64,000 bases of DNA from Pseudovibrio sp. M1P-2-3 (GCF_031501865.1 NZ_JARRCW010000001.1:2873001-2937000); one strand, 5' to 3'. Numbered from the stretch's first letter, positions 55,478-64,000 are shown. Notes: generated from the letters alone by a model not told the origin. Made by a program: numbers and translations.

Positions 55478-56044
55478 CTATTCGTTCACTCCCGGCCATG
55501 CTCCATTTGCAACATCCAGTGCGCACCTGTGAGCCGTTTGAAGAAGGACTTTGATGTCTTCCTGTGTTTGACAAGGGATAAGAGCAATTGCCCCAAGTAT
55601 CGCCTTCGCGTGCAAATAGGCAGGCGGAAGAACCACCGGACCCGATGAAGCCGCGATACTTCCCGACCCATTCCATGCAACCGCATAGCATAACCAGCCT
55701 GAAGGCCCTTGTGTTCCCAGCTTATCGCCAGTTTCCAGCAGGGTACGCCGCTTCTTCTCCTCCGGGCTTTTTACCCACTCCCTCACTCTTTGGCGCGTGG
55801 CGCGGGCATTGGAAATATCGTTGACACCCATTTCATCCTGAACCGACAGCGCCCAGCAAATACCTTCTCGTGGAGGCAGTGCATGCCCAACAAAATTCAC
55901 ATAGTCAGCTAGAAGCCCTTCTTCCAGCAGCTTTTCCATGACCTGCAAGGGAGAGTATTCTGGCGTTATCAGTTCACCTGCATTCTCCCCAAGCTCAAAG
56001 CGATCAAGAATGCTCCTTGCGTCTTCATAGGGAATTTTTTTCAT
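55478..56044 (-). CDS. Unknown soluble protein between VgrG and PAAR genes
   Basis: A 188-residue protein with no signal peptide or transmembrane helix, rich in Ala, Glu and Leu in helix-forming stretches (EDARSILDRFELGENAGEL, LQVMEKLLEEGLLADYVNFVGHALPPREGICWALSVQDEM) and a Pro/Gly-rich loop near 120-135. Genes of this size and place recur in vgrG-PAAR loci as adaptors, chaperones or immunity-like proteins; I do not recognise it beyond a possible match to DUF6931-type proteins, which I cannot confirm. Stop and PAAR start are adjacent, so the genes are co-translated. Confidence 0.62.
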   Translation of the reverse strand: MKKIPYEDARSILDRFELGENAGELITPEYSPLQVMEKLLEEGLLADYVNFVGHALPPREGICWALSVQDEMGVNDISNARATRQRVREWVKSPEEKKRRTLLETGDKLGTQGPSGWLCYAVAWNGSGSIAASSGPVVLPPAYLHAKAILGAIALIPCQTQEDIKVLLQTAHRCALDVANGAWPGVNE

Positions 56045-56101
56045 TGTGATCTCTTCCTGACTGCACCGGCTTGGCTGAAATGCTCTCTACACTTCTAGGG
56101 A

Positions 56102-58066
56102 TCAGTTAATCATTGCTGGCATACCTTTGATCATTAATGGCCCCTGACTGTTAACCTCTGCCAACGGCCCTTTGATGCTTACCTGAGCCTGCGCCTCTAC
56201 AGCCACTTGAAGTCCTTTCACTTCGGTCTTTGTGTCTGCTTCTAATTTAGCGGTCAGGCCCTTCATTTCCAGTGTTCCACTTGACTTTGCTGAGACTTTC
56301 GATTGACCGGAAACAGAGACCGTTGTTGCTGATATTTTTATTTCCGAGGAGCTCATTTCTATTTTGGAGCTTCCCACCTTCAAGGTCAGTTTCGTATCCG
56401 CTGAAAGCTCGATTTCTTTTGCTTGTAAGCTGTCGGTATTGGTAGTTTCTACACTACGTTCACTGGTTTTCAGCTCTGTTTTGCTTTCCACCTCGGTCAA
56501 GAGATCCTTGCCAATAACAATTTTAGAAGATTCTCCAACCGTGGTTGTTTCCAGTTTCTTGATATTGCGATTCACATTCTCTTCCACAAGCAGCTCAAAG
56601 TCTTTTGCAGCGCGTAAACCAATCAGTTCTGCACCCACCTTGTCATCAAATTCCAGCTCATTGGGCAGATCTCCCAATTGAGATCGAATACCGGACTTGG
56701 TTGTATTTTTGGCTATAAAGGGCGGCTTATTCTTTTCGTTGTAAATCTGACCGCTGATGATTGGTAGATCTGGATCACCATGCAAAAAGCTAACCAGAAC
56801 CTCATGCCCAACTCTTGGCAGGAACTGTGTCCCAGTGCCATTACCCGCATAAATTTCAGCAACTCTGATATATCCTGAAGTGTCTTCAGTCCTACCCGAA
56901 ATATCCCAGAAAAACTGAAGCTTTACCCTCCCCTGCTCATCACAGGCTGGTTCTCCAACTTTCGGCCCAACAACAACCGCATTGTGTACACCAGCTATCA
57001 GTGGTTTTGGTATATATTTCGGTACTATAGGCGTGCCTTCCGGAACCGCTTCAATTGTTGCCTGAAGGGCAAGGCCACGCTCCATTTTATAGCTCAGAGC
57101 TGTAATAATCAGGGTTTGCGGGAGCTTACCCTCAACATTGGAGTTCAGTTTGATGGCCTGTCCAATGTGGAGGGATGGGTGCTCACAGGTGCCTCGTACG
57201 CGTACTTCATAACCTTGAACGGACTGGGTCATTTTTCCAAGAGTTACGCTTGAAAGCGTGTCGCGGGGAAGCGGAAGAAAACGATAGACGACAGGCTTTT
57301 CTATAGTTTTAAGCGAAGAGGACGGTTTGGGGCCTGCCTTTAATGTCTTGGCAGTATCCGCATCATAAGTGGCAAGCTCTGTGGTTGCAGGGCGCATGAC
57401 TTGGCTATGCTCCAAAGTTATAGCCTGATAAGCGCCCGGAGCGGTAACACCCAGCATGTCTTCCAACTCCACGGCTCCCCCTTGCGCAGGAAAGGGTTTT
57501 GATGGGTCGTGTATAACCAAGGCTTCTGGGTCACTGCCATCTGAAACAAAATAAACCAGTCCCTCTTCCGCCAGAATCCGCTGGCAAAAGGACAAGTCGT
57601 TCTCGTTATACTGAATGCAGGTTTCCCGTTTTCCCGAAGTCTTGGCACCGCTCGTTTTCACCTGACCTATGCCGTTCCGCTCAAACACCTCCCCCCAAAT
57701 ATCCAAGGTGCTTTTGTTCTGGTAAATTGCGCAATGCTCTCCCAGCTCCAGAACGCCCAGTTTGGGCCGTACGACAATCGAAAGCTGCGTTAAACCAGTA
57801 GAATCGATAATACGATCTGCCTGAAACACCAATCCGGCAAACTTGCGCGGTATAACGCCTTTGGAATACGCAGTCTCAACAAAACTAAGCTCTGCCTTTT
57901 GCCCCACCAGCTCCTGAAGAGACTGGCCCGTATCGAGCGCAAGAATATTATAGGTGGGAACCTCACAAATACGCTCTTCCAGCTGCACACCTTGCACAGC
58001 GAGCTCCTGCCCATCAACGGATAAAATAGAAATCTGATCACTGTTATACTCTAGGCTCATCGACAT
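56102..58066 (-). CDS. vgrG: T6SS spike protein VgrG (TssI)
   Basis: Trimeric puncturing spike. The 654-residue protein has a gp27-like N-terminal region (about 1-370) and the gp5 OB-fold signature FLPRVGHEVLVSFLHGDPDLPIISGQIYNEKNKPPF near 425-460. The C-terminal part is a long beta-strand repeat region (KLTLKVGSSKIEMSSSEIKISATTVSVSGQ...) ending in MPAMIN. No enzymatic extension follows. The start is ATG 58066 after AGAGGTG; an upstream in-frame GTG is less likely. Confidence 0.94.
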   Translation of the reverse strand: MSMSLEYNSDQISILSVDGQELAVQGVQLEERICEVPTYNILALDTGQSLQELVGQKAELSFVETAYSKGVIPRKFAGLVFQADRIIDSTGLTQLSIVVRPKLGVLELGEHCAIYQNKSTLDIWGEVFERNGIGQVKTSGAKTSGKRETCIQYNENDLSFCQRILAEEGLVYFVSDGSDPEALVIHDPSKPFPAQGGAVELEDMLGVTAPGAYQAITLEHSQVMRPATTELATYDADTAKTLKAGPKPSSSLKTIEKPVVYRFLPLPRDTLSSVTLGKMTQSVQGYEVRVRGTCEHPSLHIGQAIKLNSNVEGKLPQTLIITALSYKMERGLALQATIEAVPEGTPIVPKYIPKPLIAGVHNAVVVGPKVGEPACDEQGRVKLQFFWDISGRTEDTSGYIRVAEIYAGNGTGTQFLPRVGHEVLVSFLHGDPDLPIISGQIYNEKNKPPFIAKNTTKSGIRSQLGDLPNELEFDDKVGAELIGLRAAKDFELLVEENVNRNIKKLETTTVGESSKIVIGKDLLTEVESKTELKTSERSVETTNTDSLQAKEIELSADTKLTLKVGSSKIEMSSSEIKISATTVSVSGQSKVSAKSSGTLEMKGLTAKLEADTKTEVKGLQVAVEAQAQVSIKGPLAEVNSQGPLMIKGMPAMIN

Positions 58067-58216
58067 AAATAACACCTCTAGAGGAACTGAAACTGGTATA
58101 TGCTTGGCGTTATTTACCGCTATTCAGCGGTGTGCCTGCCCTATTCGTAAAAACAATTTTGCAATCCAGCTGAAGTCTTCGCCTGACCTCCATTCAACTA
58201 TTGCAGGAGCTTCTCC

Positions 58217-60307
58217 TCACACAGGAATTCGGCCAGCTTCTCTCTTCGTGGACCGTTTCACTATTAAGGTTAGAACCGCCATCAAAACACCTGTTCCGGC
58301 AATGATTGCTCCCAAAATAGCCGCCGTATCTCCATAGTTAAAAGTAACAAGCATTGCTCCCACAACAACAGGCCCCGCAACACTGCCAATACGCTCGAAC
58401 ATACGCAGGAAACTGAGGGCCCCAGTCCGCGATACATCGGGGCTAAGAGCTGCTGCATCCATGGCCGCCACAATTAGAGGGGCCTTAAGGAAGGCATGCG
58501 CCAGTCCGAGGGCTGCAACCACTGCCAATACAGCGGCCACAGAAGCACTTTGATAAAGACCGATCAGAACAATCCCTGAGATAATCGTTGCACAAATAAC
58601 CACCCAAAGGTTTTTCCCGAGTTGATCTGAAAATCGCGATGCAAGCGGACTAATGGGAATAATGATCAAGGAATAGAGCATCATGACCCTCCCAATTTCT
58701 GACTGGCTGGCTTCAAGGCTGGCCAGATAAATTGGAACAAAGAAATATAGGAAGCCGGTCAGGACAATTTTTGCTGGAATGGCGCAAAACAACAAGATCA
58801 GAAGGAAGCTTGGGTTACGCAGTAGCGCGCCAAACGGGTTAACTGACGATGCTTTTGCCTTGGATTTTTGGGGCTCTGAAGAGGGTAAATTGCCATGCAG
58901 CATTTTCCATCCCATAACACCGGCAACAAGACTTAGGACTGTTGCAATCATGAATACGGGCTTGTAGCCCAACCAATCAGCAAAAATGGCACCTGTTGCC
59001 GTGCCGCACATGGTCGCCGCCATAAGTACACCGACAAATGCTGCCATGGCACGGGCCCTATTTTCTCCCGTAGCAACAGCAGCAATATAACTTTGGCAAC
59101 TAATCGTGATAATGCCATACCCCACCGCTGTGAGTGATCTTGCAAGTACAATGTCATTGCCGCTTTGAGCCAGAGCGCAGTACACATAGCCACCGATCGC
59201 TGGAACAAGCCCCACAAGATACAAAGTCTTATTGCCAAAACGATCAATAAGACCAGCTGCAAAGGGAGTAATGGCTGCTATCACAAACATAAAAGCAGAG
59301 ATGGGTAAGCCCATCATAATATCCCTATCAAACAGGTCGGTGGGGCTGTAGTATTCAGCCACGAACAAAGGCATGAATGACTTTTGCAACTCTTCAGCAA
59401 AACAGAACACAAATAACGGAATTCTGGCGTCGATAATACGGGCAGGCTTTGGAGGAGATGCAGCAAACAAAGCGTGCTTTTCAATAAAGGCTTGTATCTT
59501 GGATTTTGCTGTGCCAGCACCTTCCAGCGCAGCTGTGGACCGCCGTCTCAAAGCATCGTTTTGTTTATTCAAGACAGCAATAAAGCGTCCTATCCGTCCA
59601 CGTTGATTTGCGCCTTGATAGAAGTTAAAGTTTCCCCGCGCACGCATTGAAAGAACACTATCAATCTGCCGCAAGGGATATGTAACTGATGCGTTGAGGT
59701 AAACAACAACCACCTCAATGGCAATGAGGCAAACTGCTATGAAAATGACGAGGGTATCAAAAAAGACATTCGCCATTTTATTATCTACATAATTGGCATC
59801 AATGACCGTTTCCAGTTTGGCAACAGTGCTCCCCGAGACAGATATATCCGCATAAACCCTCATACTCTCTTCGCCCGCACCCGTAATATTCGACCATATG
59901 TCGGCAAGCGAGCCAAACGTATTTTTCACTCTCCCCCAAAACTGTTCGCTATCGCTAGAGGGAATGGTCTTTGCAAATGAAGAGACCTCTGCGTTTGAGA
60001 AGTTACTCTTAGAGAGGCCGGATGCGGAAATAAGTGAAATGCGCTCAATCTCGGGGTTTTCCAACTCGAGTTCGCTCAGGTACGTATCAAGCCCACGAAT
60101 TTTGTCGAACGGAATACCAATAGACGTGGCATATTCAATATTCTGCTTAACGGAAGATGTAACAGATTCAGCCTTGGAGATGAGATAGGGGTGCAAACCA
60201 CTGTTAAATTCGGTCAAGGTCACAGCAATACTGAGCAAAGCGGCAATGCCCATGGCAACTGACATTGTTAGAAAGTAGCGCGTAGAAAAACCACTTAAGA
60301 TTGCCAT
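58217..60307 (-). CDS. MFS transporter fused to an N-terminal membrane sensor and HAMP domain
   Basis: A 696-residue fusion. Residues 1-205 look like a receptor: transmembrane helix (about 9-31), periplasmic domain of about 150 residues, second helix (about 183-205), and then a HAMP-like linker (about 206-265, PLRQIDSVLSMRARGNFNF). Residues about 290-690 are a complete MFS transporter of 12 helices with the helix 2-3 loop motif DRFGNKT. Drug- or solute-exporter type is likely but the substrate is unknown. It overlaps by 13 bases with the upstream sensor gene. No histidine kinase, GGDEF or MCP output domain is present; the transporter sits in the output position. Confidence 0.85.
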   Translation of the reverse strand: MAILSGFSTRYFLTMSVAMGIAALLSIAVTLTEFNSGLHPYLISKAESVTSSVKQNIEYATSIGIPFDKIRGLDTYLSELELENPEIERISLISASGLSKSNFSNAEVSSFAKTIPSSDSEQFWGRVKNTFGSLADIWSNITGAGEESMRVYADISVSGSTVAKLETVIDANYVDNKMANVFFDTLVIFIAVCLIAIEVVVVYLNASVTYPLRQIDSVLSMRARGNFNFYQGANQRGRIGRFIAVLNKQNDALRRRSTAALEGAGTAKSKIQAFIEKHALFAASPPKPARIIDARIPLFVFCFAEELQKSFMPLFVAEYYSPTDLFDRDIMMGLPISAFMFVIAAITPFAAGLIDRFGNKTLYLVGLVPAIGGYVYCALAQSGNDIVLARSLTAVGYGIITISCQSYIAAVATGENRARAMAAFVGVLMAATMCGTATGAIFADWLGYKPVFMIATVLSLVAGVMGWKMLHGNLPSSEPQKSKAKASSVNPFGALLRNPSFLLILLFCAIPAKIVLTGFLYFFVPIYLASLEASQSEIGRVMMLYSLIIIPISPLASRFSDQLGKNLWVVICATIISGIVLIGLYQSASVAAVLAVVAALGLAHAFLKAPLIVAAMDAAALSPDVSRTGALSFLRMFERIGSVAGPVVVGAMLVTFNYGDTAAILGAIIAGTGVLMAVLTLIVKRSTKREAGRIPV

Positions 60308-61080
60308 AGCTCAGCCACTTCCTTCTTCTTTTCGTCTGGTATCCCCTTAGGACTGCTAAGCGCCTGCAGAGCAGATTGATAGACCTTGTTTCCCTCCTCA
60401 ATCTTTACACTGAGTTCATCCCTATCGGGAGCTTCCAGTCTTTTCAGTGCTTGAGGGTTAAGGGCGCGATAGACCCTTGTTACGGCGGAAAACTCGAAGA
60501 CAACAAAAGGAATGAGCACCAAGAAAATCACAGTGAAAATAGCCAGATAGGCTGTGGCCAACTTCATACTTGTTTTCCAGATAGCATTTTGGAGGTCAGC
60601 AGTTTGCGTGGAAACTATAACAGCGCCCATAATAGAATTAGCTGAATCCAACAGAAGTCGACCGGAATACAACATATTCCCCCGATCAATAGTCGATAAT
60701 TTTTCTCCGGACCCAAAAACTCGGCGCATAACGGCTTCGTGATCTTCAACCGGCAAGGCCTTGCTTCCACTGGAGGTAATTGGGCTACCAATTGGAGACA
60801 CCACCATTATCTGAAAAATGGAAGAATCCCGTTCTCGTTCACGCTCAAGAAGACCTTGAAGCCCGCTCATCTCCTCCATAGCAAGCCCGGTTCCCTCAGC
60901 ACGCTGAACAAGAGTATCAACGGAACCTGCCACCACCTGAAGCCGGGAGGTTGTGGCTTCCGCCACCAATGCTCTGAATTTCAAGTGGGCAAGAACGCCT
61001 TGAAGTATGAGGATTGCAGCTATAACCACGAGAACCGAAAAAATGATCCTCCAGTAAAATCCATTAATTAACGTCTTCAT
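60295..61080 (-). CDS. Orphan membrane sensor subunit with HAMP-like end
   Basis: A 261-residue protein with a transmembrane helix (about 10-31), periplasmic domain with coiled-coil-like DTLVQRAEGTGLAMEEM and strand segments IFQIMVVSPIG and GRLLLDSANSIMGAVIVS (Cache-like), a second helix (about 178-203) and a short cytoplasmic tail with no catalytic output. It mirrors the receptor half of the downstream MFS fusion and overlaps it by 13 bases, so the two proteins may form a heteromer. I choose ATG 61080; a TTG four codons earlier follows GGGG and is possible. Confidence 0.72.
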   Translation of the reverse strand: MKTLINGFYWRIIFSVLVVIAAILILQGVLAHLKFRALVAEATTSRLQVVAGSVDTLVQRAEGTGLAMEEMSGLQGLLERERERDSSIFQIMVVSPIGSPITSSGSKALPVEDHEAVMRRVFGSGEKLSTIDRGNMLYSGRLLLDSANSIMGAVIVSTQTADLQNAIWKTSMKLATAYLAIFTVIFLVLIPFVVFEFSAVTRVYRALNPQALKRLEAPDRDELSVKIEEGNKVYQSALQALSSPKGIPDEKKKEVAELWQS

Positions 61081-61438
61081 AACTCTACGCAATCCCCAGC
61101 GAAATTGAAGTATTCTGACGAATCGATTAAATGATGATTTTATTTAGGTATTTTTGATGACACAAGAATTAATATAAATTCAGGATAGCAATAATTATTA
61201 AATTAACACACATCCGACAGAATCATTAATAAAAATCAGATATTCAAAATTCAACTAACATTGAAAAAGTATTTTAAGTTTAAATATTTCATGTATTACT
61301 TAATTTATATCTATCATATTGATTTTATATTTCTATTGACATTACCATTACTACCAAGATAAATCATTAGTTACTTTATAGAATCAGAAAATAAGCATAT
61401 TTCCGCATATTCACTTTCATTCATTCAAGAGTGTTTTT
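61081..61438. promoter_or_regulatory. Divergent intergenic region between the sensor genes and the solute-binding gene
   Basis: About 360 bases, extremely AT-rich, without a gene. It must contain promoters for both the sensor-MFS pair and the solute-binding protein/tssA/hcp transcript. No GG-N10-GC sigma-54 pattern was found on inspection. Confidence 0.5.
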
Positions 61439-62449
61439 ATGTATGTGTTAAAGTATATTGTGTCCGCTTTACTTATATTTGCCGCAGCACACTCACAACT
61501 AATAGCAAAAGAAGCCAATTCGGATACATATAACGTACATATGATTGTCTGGCGCGGTTGCGAGACAGCATGTAGAGGATTTATCCGTTACTTTGACGTT
61601 CGCCGTTTACCCGTAAACGTAACCGTTACAGACGTTGCACGGGATAAAACGAAACTTCCCGAGATTAAAGCCCGTTTGCAGGAAGAAAAGCCTGATCTTG
61701 TCGTCACATGGGGCACAACGGTGACGCGTTCTATCCTAGGAACAATTTCGGACTATGGAACGCAAACGGCACTAGGTGATATCCCTTCCCTGTTTATGAT
61801 CGTGGCCGATCCGGTACGCTCTGATATCATTGAAAACTACAACACAACTGGCAGACCATGGCTGACGGGCGTGCACAACCGCATTAAGGAAGAAGTTCAA
61901 CTCAAACAAATTTTCGAGTATTATCACCCTAATCTCCTCGCTGTCATTAACAGTCCCTCTGAATTAAACTCGCGCCAGAACACTCAAAAACTTGCAGCAC
62001 TATCAAAAAGTATGGGCTTTGAGCTTTTATCGCTGGACTATGAGATGGGCGATGATGAAAAGCCAGTAGCCTCCAGTATATCAGATAGGATTGCTCAAGC
62101 CAAAGCTATGGGGGCCGATGCAATCTATGTTGGCTCCAGTTCTTATAACCTTGAGAACCGGAGAGAGTTCACCGCTGCTGCCCTTGAACATAAGCTGCCG
62201 GTTTTCAGCGCCTATGAACAGATGGTGCGCGACGGTATGGCATTAATGTCCGTCTCCAACAGTTACGCCAATGTGGGTAAACTTGCAGCCTCTCAGGCAG
62301 ACCAAATTCTACTGGGAAAACAGATGCCCGGCTCTTTGCCTGTTAAGGCACTAGACCGCTTCTCGATCTTCATCAATATGAAGGCAGCGAAGCAACTGGA
62401 CTTGTACCCTCCTCTGCCTCTTGCACTTGTAGCAGAGGTGGTTCAATGA
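61439..62449 (+). CDS. Periplasmic solute-binding protein (ABC_sub_bind family)
   Basis: A 336-residue secreted binding protein of the PF04392-type ABC_sub_bind family. It has a signal peptide (about 1-24, ending near IAKE) and two Rossmann-like lobes, with EEKPDLVVTWGTTVTRSIL near 80-100 and the hinge segment KAMGADAIYVGSSSYN near 220. There are no ABC permease or ATPase genes beside it. It diverges from the sensor/MFS pair and its stop codon overlaps the start of the tssA gene (ATGA), so it is co-transcribed with T6SS genes. Ligand unknown; this family includes amino-acid binding members. Confidence 0.82.
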   Translation: MYVLKYIVSALLIFAAAHSQLIAKEANSDTYNVHMIVWRGCETACRGFIRYFDVRRLPVNVTVTDVARDKTKLPEIKARLQEEKPDLVVTWGTTVTRSILGTISDYGTQTALGDIPSLFMIVADPVRSDIIENYNTTGRPWLTGVHNRIKEEVQLKQIFEYYHPNLLAVINSPSELNSRQNTQKLAALSKSMGFELLSLDYEMGDDEKPVASSISDRIAQAKAMGADAIYVGSSSYNLENRREFTAAALEHKLPVFSAYEQMVRDGMALMSVSNSYANVGKLAASQADQILLGKQMPGSLPVKALDRFSIFINMKAAKQLDLYPPLPLALVAEVVQ

Positions 62450-63852
62450 AAATTGAAGAGCTGAAAACGCCTATCTCCCAAGAAAATAAAGGCGGCATCT
62501 ACCTCAAAGGCGATCGCAGCACTTACCGCGCCCTGCGCAATACCTTCAATGCTGGGCAGTCAGCTTATAGATCCCTATCAGAATCGTCGGAGTCTCTTGC
62601 TGACCGGATACTTGAAGAGACCAACCGTCAAGCATGGGAAGCCCTGAGTGAGCTGGCCGAAAAAACCTTATTGGAGATTTCGAAGGATCTGGAGATCCTT
62701 TCCTGGTTTACGGCTGCACAAGTTCACAGCACCGCCCCCCTGCCGAATTTACGCGATTGCTTGAGTGTTCTGCTTCACCTGACAAGAGAGGGCATAGATT
62801 GGCTACAACCGATCCCTCCCATTGAAAAACTCAAGGCGGAAGGCGAAAGTGAGCAAGCCGAAGAAATTGCCGCCTTGAAAATTCGCGCCTTCACGCAGCT
62901 CTTTGGGGAGGTGGAAGGCTCGGGCCTTTTATATGCCCCCCTAACAAACATTGGGCTAGTTGCAGATATTTCCTATGGGCAATTCCTGATTTTTGAAAAG
63001 AAAGGAAATATCGACGAGCTTAGGGAGGTGGTTTCCCAGAGTATTTCCTCTGAAACAGAGGTCTTGACGGAAAAAATCAAGGCCCTGCAGGAGATCGAGA
63101 AACTTGTCAGTGAACTAGACGCACTGATTAAAAGCTATGCTCAACCCCATAAACAAGCACCACCTCTGCTCGGGTATTTTCTACGTCATATAAAAGAGCT
63201 CCTTCGTGCGATTGGCGAACTTGTTAAAACAACCGGTTATCGCTGGCCAAGCTCGGAAGAGGCCGAAGAAACAAAGGACAAGACTGCGTCCGATGCTGAA
63301 AATATAGATGCATCAAAAGCGCTTGATCTACCCGCTTCTATACAATTAACCAGCGCACATACAATGGGCACTGCTCCTATATCAACACGGGGTGATGCGT
63401 TGGCGGCCATAGCCGATCTTGCCGAGTACTTTCGTAAATTCGAACCACATTCGCCCATTTGCCTGCTGCTGGACCGAGCGGTCAGATGGGGCGGTCTATC
63501 CGCTGGTGAACTCTATCAGGAAATTTTGAGTGAGGGTAGCGTGGGCATGGCGCAGATGGCGTTGATGACGGGTCTTGAAAGTCAAGGATTTTCTCAGGCC
63601 TACCAACGCAAACAAGCTGCAGCGCCTCAAAGTGTCGAACACCCAACACTTTCCGATTACAGCGCTGCCATTCCTCAGCCCAAACACAAGCAGAACAAGC
63701 CGAAGCCAACGCAGCAGACACCGGCCAAGCCTGAAAAGCAAGTACAAGCTCAAGTTAGAAGTGAGCCCCCCAAAAAACAGGATACCGAAATCATCGAAAC
63801 TCAACCGGAAGCAAACAAAAAGGAATTGGAATTAGCGAGTTTCGAATGGTGA
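62446..63852 (+). CDS. tssA: TssA-type T6SS protein, second copy (ImpA family)
   Basis: A 468-residue cytoplasmic baseplate/sheath-cap protein. The N-terminal ImpA domain (about 1-130) begins with the family GDRSTYRALRNTFNAGQSAYR region, and the C-terminal domain (about 300-385) carries the ImpA block RGDALAAIADLAEYFRKFEPHSPICLLLDRAVRWGGLS. A Lys/Pro/Gln-rich tail (about 400-455) follows and is not typical. It overlaps the solute-binding gene by four bases and precedes hcp by 32 bases. The 33108 gene is a second TssA-type protein with a different C-terminus. Confidence 0.85.
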   Translation: MKIEELKTPISQENKGGIYLKGDRSTYRALRNTFNAGQSAYRSLSESSESLADRILEETNRQAWEALSELAEKTLLEISKDLEILSWFTAAQVHSTAPLPNLRDCLSVLLHLTREGIDWLQPIPPIEKLKAEGESEQAEEIAALKIRAFTQLFGEVEGSGLLYAPLTNIGLVADISYGQFLIFEKKGNIDELREVVSQSISSETEVLTEKIKALQEIEKLVSELDALIKSYAQPHKQAPPLLGYFLRHIKELLRAIGELVKTTGYRWPSSEEAEETKDKTASDAENIDASKALDLPASIQLTSAHTMGTAPISTRGDALAAIADLAEYFRKFEPHSPICLLLDRAVRWGGLSAGELYQEILSEGSVGMAQMALMTGLESQGFSQAYQRKQAAAPQSVEHPTLSDYSAAIPQPKHKQNKPKPTQQTPAKPEKQVQAQVRSEPPKKQDTEIIETQPEANKKELELASFEW

Positions 63853-63884
63853 CTAGCAAATAGCCAACGACGGAGAAGTGACCA

Positions 63885-64000
63885 ATGTCCAGTTCTTATA
63901 TGCGTATTGATGGAATTGATGATTTTAAAGGAATGGCAACCGTTAAGGATATCGGGAGCAAGAAAGGCTTCTTCCCAATAGACAGCCTGAGCTTTGGCTT
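63885..64000 (+). CDS. hcp: Hcp tube protein (TssD), truncated by the window end
   Basis: The first 38 codons of an Hcp-family protein are visible, starting MSSSYMRIDGIDDFKG and continuing with SIGSKKGFFPIDSLSFGF-like sequence, which fits the Hcp opening of a short exported-tube subunit. It has no stop in the window. The ATG lies 32 bases after the tssA stop with GGAGAAG upstream. Hcp forms the T6SS inner tube. Confidence 0.82.
   Translation, partial: MSSSYMRIDGIDDFKGMATVKDIGSKKGFFPIDSLSFG

Noticed and set aside
1-64000. CRISPR arrays, tRNA or rRNA genes
   Set aside because: No regular short repeats with unique spacers and no tRNA-like or rRNA-like segments were noticed by eye; a dedicated scan was not possible.

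Overview
The window looks like chromosomal DNA of a marine, facultatively denitrifying alphaproteobacterium. The combination of a cytochrome cd1 nitrite reductase, a cytochrome-c nitric oxide reductase, a Cys-type sulfatase and a VasH-regulated type VI secretion system (T6SS) would suit a Pseudovibrio-like host, but that assignment is an inference from gene content and was not tested by any search. No rRNA, tRNA or CRISPR array was seen.

Layout. (1) 1-8.5 kb: denitrification block. nirS lies on the minus strand. Divergent from it are a Crp/Fnr regulator of the NnrR/DNR type, translationally coupled to a DUF4202 gene, and then norCBQD. nirS and norC share a 14-base FNR-like box (TTGAC-N4-GTTAA) 65-70 bases before the start codon, and a weaker version precedes the regulator gene. 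A perfect 19-bp stem ends norD. (2) 8.5-14.3 kb: an outer-membrane barrel protein, a secreted sulfatase, a small DUF4345 membrane protein and a chemoreceptor, followed by repeat-rich intergenic DNA. (3) 14.3-35.5 kb: the T6SS core. A 12-gene minus-strand operon reads tssB-tssC-tssE-tssF-tssG-fha-tssJ-tssK-tssL-clpV-vasH-vasI. Divergent from it are tssM, a tssA-type gene and a membrane/pentapeptide-repeat gene.

(4) 35.5-52.5 kb: a patchwork island of surface-glycan genes separated by dead insertion sequences. It holds an IS3 remnant, a sulfotransferase, an IS5 remnant, a chitin-synthase-like GT2 and a repeat. Next comes a seven-gene overlapping operon: a UDP-glucuronate decarboxylase-like enzyme, GalE, a GT2, an ATP-grasp enzyme, an unknown membrane protein, a GNAT protein and a flippase. 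An IS630 remnant, a radical SAM gene, a second IS630 remnant and an intact IS110 follow. (5) 52.5-54.9 kb: an autotransporter. (6) 55.2-64 kb: a second T6SS module (PAAR, small unknown protein and VgrG on the minus strand; a second TssA and the start of Hcp on the plus strand). It is interleaved with an unusual sensory transport set: an MFS transporter fused to a membrane sensor/HAMP module, an orphan sensor subunit overlapping it, and a divergent periplasmic solute-binding protein whose stop codon overlaps the start of tssA.

How it fits together. NirS makes NO from nitrite and NorCB reduces it to N2O under a NO/oxygen-responsive regulator. The T6SS core supplies membrane complex, baseplate, sheath, recycling ATPase and sigma-54 activator, while tube and spike genes sit about 20-28 kb away beyond the island. 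The strongest candidates for something undescribed are the sensor-MFS fusion with its partner genes and their coupling to tssA/hcp. Next are the chitin-synthase-like enzyme and the amino-acid/acyl-decorating glycan operon.
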